Shown here one piece after another: positions 8,082 through 15,994 of a stretch of 41,790 bases of DNA. Source of the DNA: Confluentibacter flavum (lineage in GTDB: Bacteria; Bacteroidota; Bacteroidia; Flavobacteriales; Flavobacteriaceae); NCBI RefSeq assembly GCF_002843175.1, contig NZ_PJEO01000030.1:1-41790 (forward strand), in the 5' to 3' direction. The notes under the pieces were generated by a model. It was not told the origin of the DNA. It searched no databases and worked only from the letters and a program-made list of their open reading frames with translations. The translations under genes and the position numbers were made by a program. Positions within the stretch are counted from its first letter, which is position 1, and every line of letters starts with the position of its first letter.

Positions 8082-10043
8082 ATGAAATACAAGGCTTTAT
8101 TATTATTATACTTTTTAAGTATCTACACCCTTTTTTCGCAAATTGTAAATGAAGGGACTTTAAAAATTAACACGGCTACACTTGTGTCTTTTGGGAATGA
8201 ATACACCATTACATCTACAGGAACTCATAACAATGAAGGAAATCTATATCTAAATAGCAATTTTATAAATCATGGTACTGTATCAATACCAATATCAGGA
8301 ACTACATTTTTTAATAGTTCAGTAAATGATACTCAAACCATCTCGGGAACAACAGGCAATGTTAATTTTTATAATCTAGAAGTTAATGTAACCGGAGTTA
8401 CTAAAAAAGGGGTTTCTGTAGCTGATGGCTTTGATTTAGAAGTTGTAAATATGGTTAATTTGGTGAGTGGTGATTTACGGTTAGTAGGAGAAGCTCAACT
8501 AGTGCAAACCCATACTGGTGCAAATGCTAATACGCCGAGTTCGGGAAAATTATTAAGAGACCAACAAGGTATTTCAAGTACCTATGGATATAATTATTGG
8601 TCATCACCAGTGAATAACAATACAGGAGCTTTTTCTTTTAATGGGGGATTGTTTGATGGAACCGATGCAAGTATAAATTCATTTGTACCACAACAAGTTT
8701 TAATTAATTATGGTTCTCCATATAATGGTTCTCCAGCAATGGTAGACGGAAGTAATAATGTAATAACACCATTATACATAAGCGATCGCTGGTTGTATAC
8801 CTATTCACCAAATACTTCTGGATATGCAGGTTGGGATAAAATAAATAAAGACTTAAAGATAGCGCCTGGTATTGGGTTTACCATGAAAGGAACTGGAGCA
8901 ATTAATCAAAACTATGTATTTAAAGGCCTGCCAAATGATGGAGACTATACTTTTCCTATAGTTATTGGACAAAGTACTCTATTAGGAAATCCATATCCTT
9001 CTGCTATGGATTCAGATAAATTTATAACTGATAATTTGCAACTACTGGACAAGTTGCTGTTTTGGGTAGATGGCGGATCTAATTCACATATTTTAGCAGC
9101 CTATCTTGGAGGCTATTCTATTTATAACTTAACTGGAGGTGTAGGACCATCTATAAATTCATCAATCTCTGGTTTAGGATCAGCTGCAGGAACCATACCA
9201 AAGCAATATATGGCAGTAGGGCAGGGTTTTATGGTGGAAGCCATATCTAATGGAATAATTACTTTCAATAATTCTCAACGTTCTTTTCAAACTGAAGATG
9301 GAGAAGTTTCAAATTTTTATAAACAATCAAATACTAAAAAAAGTGATTCACAAGCAGACACAGTAGAAAGTTTTATAAGAATGGGTTATGAAGATCCTGA
9401 ACTGTTTCATAGGCAACTTTTGTTAGCATTTTTGCCTAATAGAGATGCAGATTTAAATTTTAATAGGGGTTTTGACGCTACGATGATAGATCCAAGAGAA
9501 GATGAAATGTTTTATATTATTGAAAATGATCTAACAAAAAAATACGTGATTCAAGGCGTTGGAACTTATGACAATATATATGAGTTCCCTATTGGAATAA
9601 TAATTACCCAACAAGGAAAGCATGTCATTATGTTAGATGCCGTTGAAAATTTTACTGATCCTGTTTATATTAAAGATTCATTATTAAACACGTATTACAA
9701 TTTATCTGAATCTAATTTTAGTCCAAATTTACCTCCAGGAGAGTATTTAGATAGGTTTAGCATTGTTTTTCAAGCTACTGAAACGCTTAACAATACTAAA
9801 GAGGTCCTTACTAACAACAACATTAGTGCTTACTTCAAAAATGATGCGATAATAATCAAAAATAAAAATCTTATAGGAATTAATCAAGTAACAGTATTTA
9901 ATGTATTAGGACAAAAAATAGAGTCTTTAAATAGGCTGTCTCATGATGATAACATCATAATCCCTTTTGTACATCAAAAAGGTATGTACATTGTTTTAAT
10001 TGAATCTGGACAAAATAAAAAATCTTTTAAAATTATAAATTAA
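8082..10043 (+). CDS. Secreted T9SS type A surface protein
   Basis: A 653-aa exported protein. It has an N-terminal signal peptide (hydrophobic LLLLYFLSIYTLFSQ, cleavage near residue 20) and a beta-rich body with segments common in flavobacterial adhesin-like proteins, such as YNYWSSPV (near 170) and GNPYPSAMDSDKF (near 305). The last 75 or so residues form a T9SS type A sorting domain: a VTVFNVLGQ strand, then the closing GMYIVLIESGQNKKSFKI. It should be moved across the outer membrane by T9SS and anchored or released. The function of the body is not recognised. The next gene, an ice-binding-like protein, starts 24 bases downstream, so the two are probably co-transcribed and may act together at the cell surface. 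No clear promoter was found upstream. Confidence 0.85.
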   Translation: MKYKALLLLYFLSIYTLFSQIVNEGTLKINTATLVSFGNEYTITSTGTHNNEGNLYLNSNFINHGTVSIPISGTTFFNSSVNDTQTISGTTGNVNFYNLEVNVTGVTKKGVSVADGFDLEVVNMVNLVSGDLRLVGEAQLVQTHTGANANTPSSGKLLRDQQGISSTYGYNYWSSPVNNNTGAFSFNGGLFDGTDASINSFVPQQVLINYGSPYNGSPAMVDGSNNVITPLYISDRWLYTYSPNTSGYAGWDKINKDLKIAPGIGFTMKGTGAINQNYVFKGLPNDGDYTFPIVIGQSTLLGNPYPSAMDSDKFITDNLQLLDKLLFWVDGGSNSHILAAYLGGYSIYNLTGGVGPSINSSISGLGSAAGTIPKQYMAVGQGFMVEAISNGIITFNNSQRSFQTEDGEVSNFYKQSNTKKSDSQADTVESFIRMGYEDPELFHRQLLLAFLPNRDADLNFNRGFDATMIDPREDEMFYIIENDLTKKYVIQGVGTYDNIYEFPIGIIITQQGKHVIMLDAVENFTDPVYIKDSLLNTYYNLSESNFSPNLPPGEYLDRFSIVFQATETLNNTKEVLTNNNISAYFKNDAIIIKNKNLIGINQVTVFNVLGQKIESLNRLSHDDNIIIPFVHQKGMYIVLIESGQNKKSFKIIN

Positions 10044-10067
10044 CCCCATTTAATTAATATACTTAAC

Positions 10068-11333
10068 ATGAAAAATTTAAAACTTATTTTAGTAATATGT
10101 TTCTTAATAAATAGCATTGTTTTTGGACAAGTAGGTATTGGAACTATAACTCCAGACAACTCATCTATGTTAGATATTTATTCCGACAGTAGAGGGTTAT
10201 TAATACCAAGATTAACCACAGAACAAAGAGATGCTATCATACTTCCAGCGACAGGTTTAATGATTTACAACCTTACCTTGAATGATAGTCAATTAAATAC
10301 TGGAATTCCTTCAGTACCAAATTGGATAGGTATCAAAGGACAAGCGGGATCTATGATTGATACTGTCACCGAAGGCGGAATTATTAGTACCACATCTACT
10401 AGTGATTTGTTGGTGACGGGGATGACACTATCGCCTCCTTCAGGCACTTACTTGGTTTTATTTAATGCCCAGTTGTCTAGCAGTCAAACATTTAGTTCAG
10501 ATCAAGGTGTTATTGATGCTGCAAGTTTATATAACCAATTAATGGCATACCCAGGCGGTGTCCCACACGTTCTAACTTTTGGTAGTGGAGAGATTTTGTC
10601 TGCAGGTGTCTATGATGTGTCCGGAGCACCATCGATTGCCGGAACACTTACAATGGACGGGGGTGGAGACCCAAATTCGGTGTTTATTATAAGAGGCTCT
10701 GGAGCATTTACTACAGGAGTAGGTACAACTGTTGTACTGACAGGAAATGCAAATCCCAAAAATATATTCTGGGTTTCTAATGAAGCCATGTCAACGGCCG
10801 CTAATACAATAATGAAAGGTACCATGCTTGGTGGTGGAACAGCTGCTGGAGCAGTGTCATTAGGTGCCGATTCGAATCTTGAAGGAAGGCTGTTTACAAA
10901 GTTGGGAGCAGTAACCCTTGGGGCGGGCGTCGTTATTACTGCTTCAACAGGTAGTGCTCCCGTTAATTTAGGAATACTTTCCACATTTGCTATGTGGAGC
11001 TCTTCAGGTGCGGTTTCAGATGTAGCATCTGCCACAACCACTGGAGATGTGGGTACTGCATTAGGAACTTTGACAATGGCTGGTACACATGTTGGGGAAG
11101 AATATCCCGCAGGTACAACAAGTAGCCCAAGTACTACTACTTACAGTATTTATCAAAATGGTTTGGAGGTTGCGAATTCAAGCAGAATAATTAATTTGTC
11201 TCATTCAATAGTGTCTCTTCAAGCTATGGTTACCGTAATTGCAGGGGAACCTATTGAAATACGGTGGAAAGTTGATACTGGTGAAGCGACGCTGGACCAT
11301 AGAACCTTATCGTTGATTCGTTCAGGATATTAA
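10068..11333 (+). CDS. Ice-binding-like (DUF3494) secreted protein
   Basis: A 421-aa exported protein with a signal peptide (LILVICFLINSIVFGQ). It continues with QVGIGTITPDNSSMLDI and a PRLTTEQRD segment, the usual N-terminal module of flavobacterial surface and tail-fibre-like proteins. From about residue 105 the sequence alternates. GIISTTSTSDLLVTGMTLSP looks like the start of a C1q/TNF-like sandwich, and the last 60 residues (SIYQNGLEV to DHRTLSLI) like its end. Between them lies a repetitive Gly/Ala/Thr-rich beta-helix with DUF3494 hallmarks: FGSGEILSAGVYDV, GNANPKNIFWVSNEA, LEGRLFTKLGAVTLGAGV, then a late LGILSTFAMWSSSGAVSD segment. DUF3494 proteins bind ice and inhibit recrystallisation; real ice activity here is inferred. 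No T9SS signal is evident at the C-terminus. Confidence 0.78.
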   Translation: MKNLKLILVICFLINSIVFGQVGIGTITPDNSSMLDIYSDSRGLLIPRLTTEQRDAIILPATGLMIYNLTLNDSQLNTGIPSVPNWIGIKGQAGSMIDTVTEGGIISTTSTSDLLVTGMTLSPPSGTYLVLFNAQLSSSQTFSSDQGVIDAASLYNQLMAYPGGVPHVLTFGSGEILSAGVYDVSGAPSIAGTLTMDGGGDPNSVFIIRGSGAFTTGVGTTVVLTGNANPKNIFWVSNEAMSTAANTIMKGTMLGGGTAAGAVSLGADSNLEGRLFTKLGAVTLGAGVVITASTGSAPVNLGILSTFAMWSSSGAVSDVASATTTGDVGTALGTLTMAGTHVGEEYPAGTTSSPSTTTYSIYQNGLEVANSSRIINLSHSIVSLQAMVTVIAGEPIEIRWKVDTGEATLDHRTLSLIRSGY

Positions 11334-11476
11334 TTGCTTTGAATTTTAAACTAATAGGGCAGTGATTCACAATATTCTCAATAAGCTTTGACATAAAAGT
11401 CGGCGAATAAATATATAGAGTGCCTATGGTTTCCAAGGTGAAGATGTCACATTTCTTAACTTTAAAAATTAAGATT

Positions 11477-12000
11477 ATGAAAACAATAAATACATATGTT
11501 TTAAGTGCTATGCTGATTTCATTTTTAACTTTTAATTTATAAACCTTTGCTCAAGTAGGTATCGGGACAACCAGTCCTGATGCCTCTGCAATGTTAGATA
11601 TTAATGTATCCACTTTAAATGCAAATGCAAAAAAAGGGAATTTTAATGCCGAAGATGACTACCACTGAAAGAGATAATATCGCAGCACCCGCAGAAGGAT
11701 TGCAAATTTATAATACAACCAAAATATAGCAGTGGTGCTTGGAAATCTTTTTTGTTTTCTACTAGCTCTAACCTTGTTTATGTTTACTCACTTGGTGATT
11801 TGCCAACCCCAGCTAGTACTGCTATCACATTAGATGCAACTAAAATGTATATCTTTTCTGGTTTTGTTAATATTAGTCCTAATTATATTATTATGAATGG
11901 GCCGGACTAAGGGGTACCGATCCACAAAAAGATGGAGTCATGTCATCAGTTTCTGGAGCTGTTCTATGAAGTACAAATACCAGCATTTATATGGCATAGC
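11477..12000 (+). pseudogene. Decayed surface protein related to the ice-binding-like gene
   Basis: An ATG at 11477 opens a signal peptide (MKTINTYVLSAMLISFLTF) interrupted by a TAA, followed in frame by TFAQVGIGTTSPDASAMLDI. This is the same N-terminal module as in the gene at 10068. A frameshift in an A-run near 11630 leads to LMPKMTTTERDNIAAPAEGLQIYN, and another near 11725 to SLGDLPTPAS, ITLDATKMYIFSG and ISPNYIIMNG, a region typical of flavobacterial surface proteins. Several stops then follow, and the end near 12000 is approximate. The body differs from the DUF3494 part of its neighbour, so it is a sister with a different head. It cannot make a full protein. Confidence 0.75.
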
Positions 12001-12021
12001 ATAAAAGAAAGACGGAACATG

Positions 12022-12951
12022 TTATTGCTCAAACATTACTATTCTAGTATCCAATAGCTTTAAATATTTTATTTTCATTTCATCAGAAAGAAAAGATATC
12101 TCAAGTAATTCCTTCCAAATAGGAATTGTTTTTTTTATTTGTTCTAGAATTATAGTTATTGTTTTTTCGTTGAGTTGTAGCCTTTCTTTGGCGTAATAGT
12201 CAATAAAATCGGTTGCTTTCAAATTACTTTTTTTTCCTTTCATGGTGAGCGCTATGTCTTCATCGGGATGTTTAATAGCTATAGTAGAGTTTAGGAAATC
12301 ATAAATGGGAGAGAGTGTTGTTTTACCATTTTTAGTAATTAAAGAAAAGTTTTTCAAATGCATATCCTCATTTCCAGTTAGAAAACAAAAAAGAATTCTT
12401 CTGAAAAAATCAGCTTTTTCGATAGCAGGGAATGAACAATATTCGTCAAGTACCGGAATGAGTTTTTCCATTGTAAAACGATATTTTGTATCTCTGGTAT
12501 TTCCAGTTAATTGAGCAAAATCTTCTGTAGCCCATTTTTTTCCTTTACCATAGCGGTCAAAACGTTTGATAAAATAGGATAAACTACCATCTTTACCATA
12601 AAGCATTCCGTGAAAAGGAACTTCTAAGCCAAATGCTTTTGCCATTCGCATGGTTACATCTTCGTTTTCTGGTAATTGTGGAAACAAATCATTTTGTGGC
12701 TTTATTATATATGTTCCAAATTGATCAACAATTTTAAATTCTTGACCCACAATAGAAACAGAGGCACTAAGCTTTGGTTGTACTCCTTGAATCGATAGTT
12801 TTTTAGCTCTATTAGCGGCTTCCTGACGTAATTCTACTGCTGTATAAGGCAAATCGTTTAAGTGCGTTAATTTAGGGGCAATCATGCGTATTCCTTTTTC
12901 GCTATAGGTATTCGTACCGCATAATTCGTATGTTATGGGACATCTATTCAT
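12022..12951 (-). CDS. HipA-family toxin kinase, HipT-like core
   Basis: This 309-aa protein is the kinase body of HipA without the N-terminal subdomain 1. It has the Gly-rich loop S53-IQ-G56-VQPK60 (the Ser position that is autophosphorylated in HipA/HipT kinases), K84 in YIIKP for ATP, the catalytic loop N194-E-D196-M-H198-L-K200-N201 and the metal-binding D218 in SPIYDF. HipA/HipT toxins phosphorylate aminoacyl-tRNA synthetases (GltX for HipA, TrpS for E. coli HipT) and halt growth. The target here is unknown. The missing N-terminal part is supplied by the upstream gene, whose end overlaps this start by eight bases. All key residues are present, so the kinase should be active. A neutral role outside persistence cannot be excluded. 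Confidence 0.9.
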   Translation of the reverse strand: MNRCPITYELCGTNTYSEKGIRMIAPKLTHLNDLPYTAVELRQEAANRAKKLSIQGVQPKLSASVSIVGQEFKIVDQFGTYIIKPQNDLFPQLPENEDVTMRMAKAFGLEVPFHGMLYGKDGSLSYFIKRFDRYGKGKKWATEDFAQLTGNTRDTKYRFTMEKLIPVLDEYCSFPAIEKADFFRRILFCFLTGNEDMHLKNFSLITKNGKTTLSPIYDFLNSTIAIKHPDEDIALTMKGKKSNLKATDFIDYYAKERLQLNEKTITIILEQIKKTIPIWKELLEISFLSDEMKIKYLKLLDTRIVMFEQ

Positions 12952-13258
12952 TTTCCAATAATTGAACCGTTACTGATCCTACTAAATCATTTCCTGTAGC
13001 AATTAGTTGGGAGAAATAATCTTTTTTATCAATTTTGGCAATGCGTAATAAACCTTCTAACATAACACCTTCAGGCAATAACCCTTCGAAAAAAGGAGGA
13101 AAGGATTTGTAACTATATTTTTTATGGTTCGTGGGCATGGTCAAAGAAATCGCTTCACCCTCATAATTTTGATCGTACTCAAAAATATAGTTGCCAGCGG
13201 CTATTTCTGTTAAAATCCCAGCTCTTTTTCCGTGAGTTAATATAATTGCTTGTCTCAT
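12944..13258 (-). CDS. HipA N-terminal subdomain protein, HipS-like
   Basis: A 104-aa protein equal to subdomain 1 of full-length HipA, with the FPPFFEGLLPEG motif and the LIATGNDLVGSVTV segment. In the three-part HipBST system of enteropathogenic E. coli the corresponding small protein HipS, not HipB, neutralises HipT. The same role is likely here by analogy. It lies two bases after hipB and overlaps the kinase gene by eight bases, so all three should be made together. The split could be ancestral or a break of a fused hipA. Both parts are complete and in different frames with their own ATGs, which favours a real two-gene arrangement over a frameshift. Confidence 0.85.
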   Translation of the reverse strand: MRQAIILTHGKRAGILTEIAAGNYIFEYDQNYEGEAISLTMPTNHKKYSYKSFPPFFEGLLPEGVMLEGLLRIAKIDKKDYFSQLIATGNDLVGSVTVQLLENE

Positions 13259-13260
13259 AA

Positions 13261-13470
13261 TTATTTAGTTAATGGACTTTTGAATTCTACTTTAATATTG
13301 AGTACTTGAAGCACTGCAAATAGATTATTTAATCGCACCGTTTCTTTATTCTTTTCAATATCAAAAACAGTTGTTTTACCAACTCCTGCTAGATTGGCTA
13401 GCTCCAGTTGGGTAAGTCCTGCTTTTTTTCGATGGTCTTTAATCAATGCCCCTAAATCAAAATCATTCAT
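13261..13470 (-). CDS. HipB-like XRE-family antitoxin/repressor
   Basis: A 69-aa helix-turn-helix protein (HTH about residues 10-60: KKAGLTQLELANLAGVGKTTVFDIEK), the right size and place for HipB. It is the first gene of the hipB-hipS-hipT operon and should repress it by binding palindromes upstream. A palindrome ends four bases before its start codon, and two more copies follow at about 71-base intervals. The C-terminal tail (VEFKSPLTK) is short. Confidence 0.88.
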   Translation of the reverse strand: MNDFDLGALIKDHRKKAGLTQLELANLAGVGKTTVFDIEKNKETVRLNNLFAVLQVLNIKVEFKSPLTK

Positions 13471-13473
13471 TAT

Positions 13474-13491
13474 ATACTGTTTAAACGGTAA
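13474..13491. promoter_or_regulatory. HipB operator candidate 1
   Basis: ATACTG-TTTAAA-CGGTAA, an imperfect palindrome with a six-base spacer, just upstream of the hipB start. It shares its half-sites with copies at 13546 and 13617. Binding by HipB is inferred from position and repetition. Confidence 0.6.
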
Positions 13492-13545
13492 AAATACGCA
13501 ATTTAAATATTTATAGAAACATTTTTTATGTAAAATTATATTTTA

Positions 13546-13563
13546 TTACTGTTATGGCAGTAA
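13546..13563. promoter_or_regulatory. HipB operator candidate 2
   Basis: TTACTG-TTATGG-CAGTAA: both arms are perfectly complementary, with a six-base spacer. Its centre is 72 bases from copy 1 and 71 bases from copy 3. Confidence 0.62.
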
Positions 13564-13616
13564 ATAAAAGAAGAGATATTGGTTTTTACTGGTGAAAAGG
13601 CAAAAAATGCATTACA

Positions 13617-13634
13617 TTACTGCTAAGGCGGTAA
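13617..13634. promoter_or_regulatory. HipB operator candidate 3
   Basis: TTACTG-CTAAGG-CGGTAA, the third copy of the palindrome, with one mismatch between arms. It is the farthest from hipB, with no gene on its other side until the 3' end of the Crp/Fnr gene. Confidence 0.6.
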
Positions 13635-13826
13635 TTTATTAAACAAAGAGCTATAGATTTGTAGCTTTTTTTTGAGTTACTTCGGATATTAGATACACTT
13701 ATGCAAAAAATTTGTAAGTATATACTATAATAATATCAAAAGAAAACAAAATATTACACCTTATTTACACCCGGAAGGCTGTTATGCCCCGTATTTAAAG
13801 GAAAGTTACATATTGCATCGAAATAA

Positions 13827-14519
13827 CTAACTTTCTTTATTGCTTAATAATTGAAGTAATTGTTCCTTATTTTTTATATAGATAACTCTTTTATCTACTT
13901 CGATAATCCCTTCATCCTTAAATTGTTTGAGGCTTCTTCCTAAACTTTCTGCGGAAGTGCCAATAATGTTGGCTAAATCTTCTCGTGTTAAATCAATACC
14001 ACCAGCTTTCGAATGTTTTTCGAATCGATTTTCTAAAATGAGCAGATTAATTGCCAATCGTGCATTTAGATTTTTTTGGGCAAGTACAGCTATAATATTA
14101 GCCAATACTCCAAATTCATGACCTATATTTTTTATAAATGTTTGTTGTAAAGCTGGAATAACTTGCAATAATTGAAAAAAAATATCTTTAGCTATAAAAT
14201 TTACTTCAAGATCCTCTAATGCCTCACAAGAATCTTGATAACGCTCTTCTCCAAATAATGCATGATACCCAAATACGTCTCCCGGTGTGTAGATATAAAA
14301 AATTTGTTCGGTTCCAGAAAAACCGCGCTTAAACTTTTTAACTTTCCCTTTCTTAATCTGAAAGATACCGGTAGGAACACCTTCTTCATAAAACAAAAGA
14401 CTTCCTTTTTTTATGGTCAATGACTCCATTGAAGCATATACGGCATTTTTTTCATCAGTAGTTAATGCTTCAAAAAGTAGTTCGCTTTGAAAATCAAATT
14501 GTGAATAAAAGTTTTTCAT
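13827..14519 (-). CDS. Crp/Fnr-family transcriptional regulator
   Basis: A 230-aa regulator with an N-terminal cyclic-nucleotide-binding-like beta barrel (about 15-135, containing IKKGSLLFYEEGVPTGIFQIKKGKVK and YTPGDVFGYHALFG), a long dimer helix, and a C-terminal winged helix-turn-helix (about 165-220: DLTREDLANIIGTSAESLGRSLKQFKDEGII). Only a couple of cysteines are present and there is no N-terminal Cys cluster, so it is not an iron-sulphur FNR; the effector is unknown. It is transcribed away from icd, and the 100-base gap has a palindrome midway between two mirror-image promoter boxes, which suggests control of both genes. Its own promoter box is so close that the mRNA may be leaderless. 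Confidence 0.88.
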   Translation of the reverse strand: MKNFYSQFDFQSELLFEALTTDEKNAVYASMESLTIKKGSLLFYEEGVPTGIFQIKKGKVKKFKRGFSGTEQIFYIYTPGDVFGYHALFGEERYQDSCEALEDLEVNFIAKDIFFQLLQVIPALQQTFIKNIGHEFGVLANIIAVLAQKNLNARLAINLLILENRFEKHSKAGGIDLTREDLANIIGTSAESLGRSLKQFKDEGIIEVDKRVIYIKNKEQLLQLLSNKES

Positions 14520-14523
14520 CTGT

Positions 14524-14531
14524 CAAATATA
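14524..14531 (-). promoter_or_regulatory. -7 box for the Crp/Fnr gene
   Basis: Read on the minus strand this is TATATTTG, a perfect TAnnTTTG box. Its G lies five bases before the ATG at 14519, so transcription would begin at or next to the start codon, giving a leaderless or nearly leaderless message. Confidence 0.5.
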
Positions 14532-14552
14532 TAAAAAACAACATATAAAACA

Positions 14553-14564
14553 TAACATTTGTTA
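14553..14564. promoter_or_regulatory. Palindromic operator candidate between crp/fnr and icd
   Basis: TAACA-TT-TGTTA, with perfectly complementary arms, sits within half a base of the midpoint between the two divergent TATATTTG boxes. From a start site near 14600 its centre lies about 41 bases upstream, the position of a class II activator site. Binding by the Crp/Fnr protein is inferred. Confidence 0.55.
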
Positions 14565-14586
14565 AGTTTTTAAATAACATTTATCG

Positions 14587-14594
14587 TATATTTG
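14587..14594 (+). promoter_or_regulatory. -7 box for icd
   Basis: TATATTTG, matching TAnnTTTG, with a leader of about 20 bases to the ATG at 14620. No TTTG/TTG lies at the normal 19-22 base spacing; the nearest is part of the palindrome 25 bases away, which fits an activator-dependent promoter. Confidence 0.6.
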
Positions 14595-14619
14595 CACTCA
14601 ATTAAATTTAATACATATT

Positions 14620-15840
14620 ATGAATGAAAGCAAAATTAGTTTTGTTAACGGAAAATTACATGTTCCCAATAAGCCTATTGTTCCATTTATTGAGGGTGAT
14701 GGCGTAGGGTCCGATATTTGGAAAGCTACAAAATTAGTCATTGATACCGCTGTTAACAAAGCATACGGTGATTATAGGGAAATTAAATGGAAAGAAGTAT
14801 ATGCAGGTGATAAGTCATTTAAAAAAACAGGTGAATGGTTGCCCGAAGACACTATTAAAAGTATTGAAAAATACCTAGTGGCGATTAAAGGTCCATTAAC
14901 AACACCGATAGGGGGTGGGATGCGCTCCCTCAATGTAGCTTTACGGCAACAACTCGATTTATATGCCTGTGTAAGGCCAGTTAAATGGTATGAAGGTGTC
15001 CCTTCTCCTGTTAAGGCTCCAGAAAAAGTAGATATGATTATTTTTAGGGAAAACACAGAAGATATTTATGCCGGAATAGAATGGCTGCATGGCACTCCTG
15101 AACTTGAAAAAATAAAAAACTTTCTAATAAATGAGATGAAGGTTACGGCAATCCGCTTTCCCGATACCGTATCCATTGGCATTAAACCCGTTTCAAAAGA
15201 AGGAACAGAACGCTTGGTTAGGGCGGCTATTCAATACGCCATTGATAATAAAAAAGAATCCGTGACCATTGTGCATAAAGGCAATATCATGAAATTTACA
15301 GAAGGGAAATTCAAGGAATGGGGCTATCAACTGGCCAAAGATGAATTTGCCGCTAAAGATTATGAAGGAGGCCCTTGGCAAGTTATTACCAAAAACGGTT
15401 TTCAGTTAATCATTAAAGATGTCATCGCCGATGCATTTTTGCAACAAATAATTTTAAGGCCGGACCAATATGATGTTATAGCAACACTTAACTTAAATGG
15501 TGATTATATTTCTGATGCTTTGGCTGCCATAGTGGGTGGAATTGGCATAGCGCCCGGTGCAAACATAAATTATAATACGGGAGTTTCCATATTTGAGGCC
15601 ACGCATGGTACGGCGCCCAAATATAAAGATCAAGATAAGGTGAATCCTTCTTCCGAAATACTTTCTGGTGTAATGATGTTGGAATATATGGGATGGAACG
15701 AAGCTGCAAACCTTATTGTCAAGGGATTGAAAGGAGCCATTCACAAAAAAACGGTCACCTATGATTTTGAACGTTTGATGGAAGGTGCTACCTTACTTAA
15801 ATGTTCTGAATTTGGGAATGCTATAGTTGATAATATGTAA
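14620..15840 (+). CDS. icd: NADP-dependent isocitrate dehydrogenase
   Basis: A 406-aa enzyme of the E. coli Icd type, converting isocitrate and NADP+ to 2-oxoglutarate, CO2 and NADPH in the TCA cycle. Visible hallmarks are [12 protein letters not shown] at the N-terminus, [18 protein letters not shown] with S103 (equivalent to E. coli S113, the phosphorylated substrate-binding Ser), the [14 protein letters not shown] signature, and [21 protein letters not shown]334-Y335 in the last segment are the pair that selects NADP+. Length is normal and no residue is missing. It stands alone under its own promoter, divergent from a Crp/Fnr regulator. No isocitrate dehydrogenase kinase (AceK) is nearby. 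Confidence 0.97.
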   Translation: MNESKISFVNGKLHVPNKPIVPFIEGDGVGSDIWKATKLVIDTAVNKAYGDYREIKWKEVYAGDKSFKKTGEWLPEDTIKSIEKYLVAIKGPLTTPIGGGMRSLNVALRQQLDLYACVRPVKWYEGVPSPVKAPEKVDMIIFRENTEDIYAGIEWLHGTPELEKIKNFLINEMKVTAIRFPDTVSIGIKPVSKEGTERLVRAAIQYAIDNKKESVTIVHKGNIMKFTEGKFKEWGYQLAKDEFAAKDYEGGPWQVITKNGFQLIIKDVIADAFLQQIILRPDQYDVIATLNLNGDYISDALAAIVGGIGIAPGANINYNTGVSIFEATHGTAPKYKDQDKVNPSSEILSGVMMLEYMGWNEAANLIVKGLKGAIHKKTVTYDFERLMEGATLLKCSEFGNAIVDNM

Positions 15841-15994
15841 ATTAAGTTTTATAAATGATTTCTAATAAAAAAGATTTCGAAGTTTTATATGCTGGAAGAA
15901 TCAGTAAATCCTTGGCTTTTACAAAAGATGAAAGGGAACAATTTTAAAACCATAAATACTATATGTATCATCCAAATTTCAATATTAGAACTTT

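Noticed and set aside
13586-13603. Fourth HipB operator copy
   Set aside because: Only the left half-site (TTACTG) matches; the right half is too degenerate and the spacing breaks the 71-72-base pattern.
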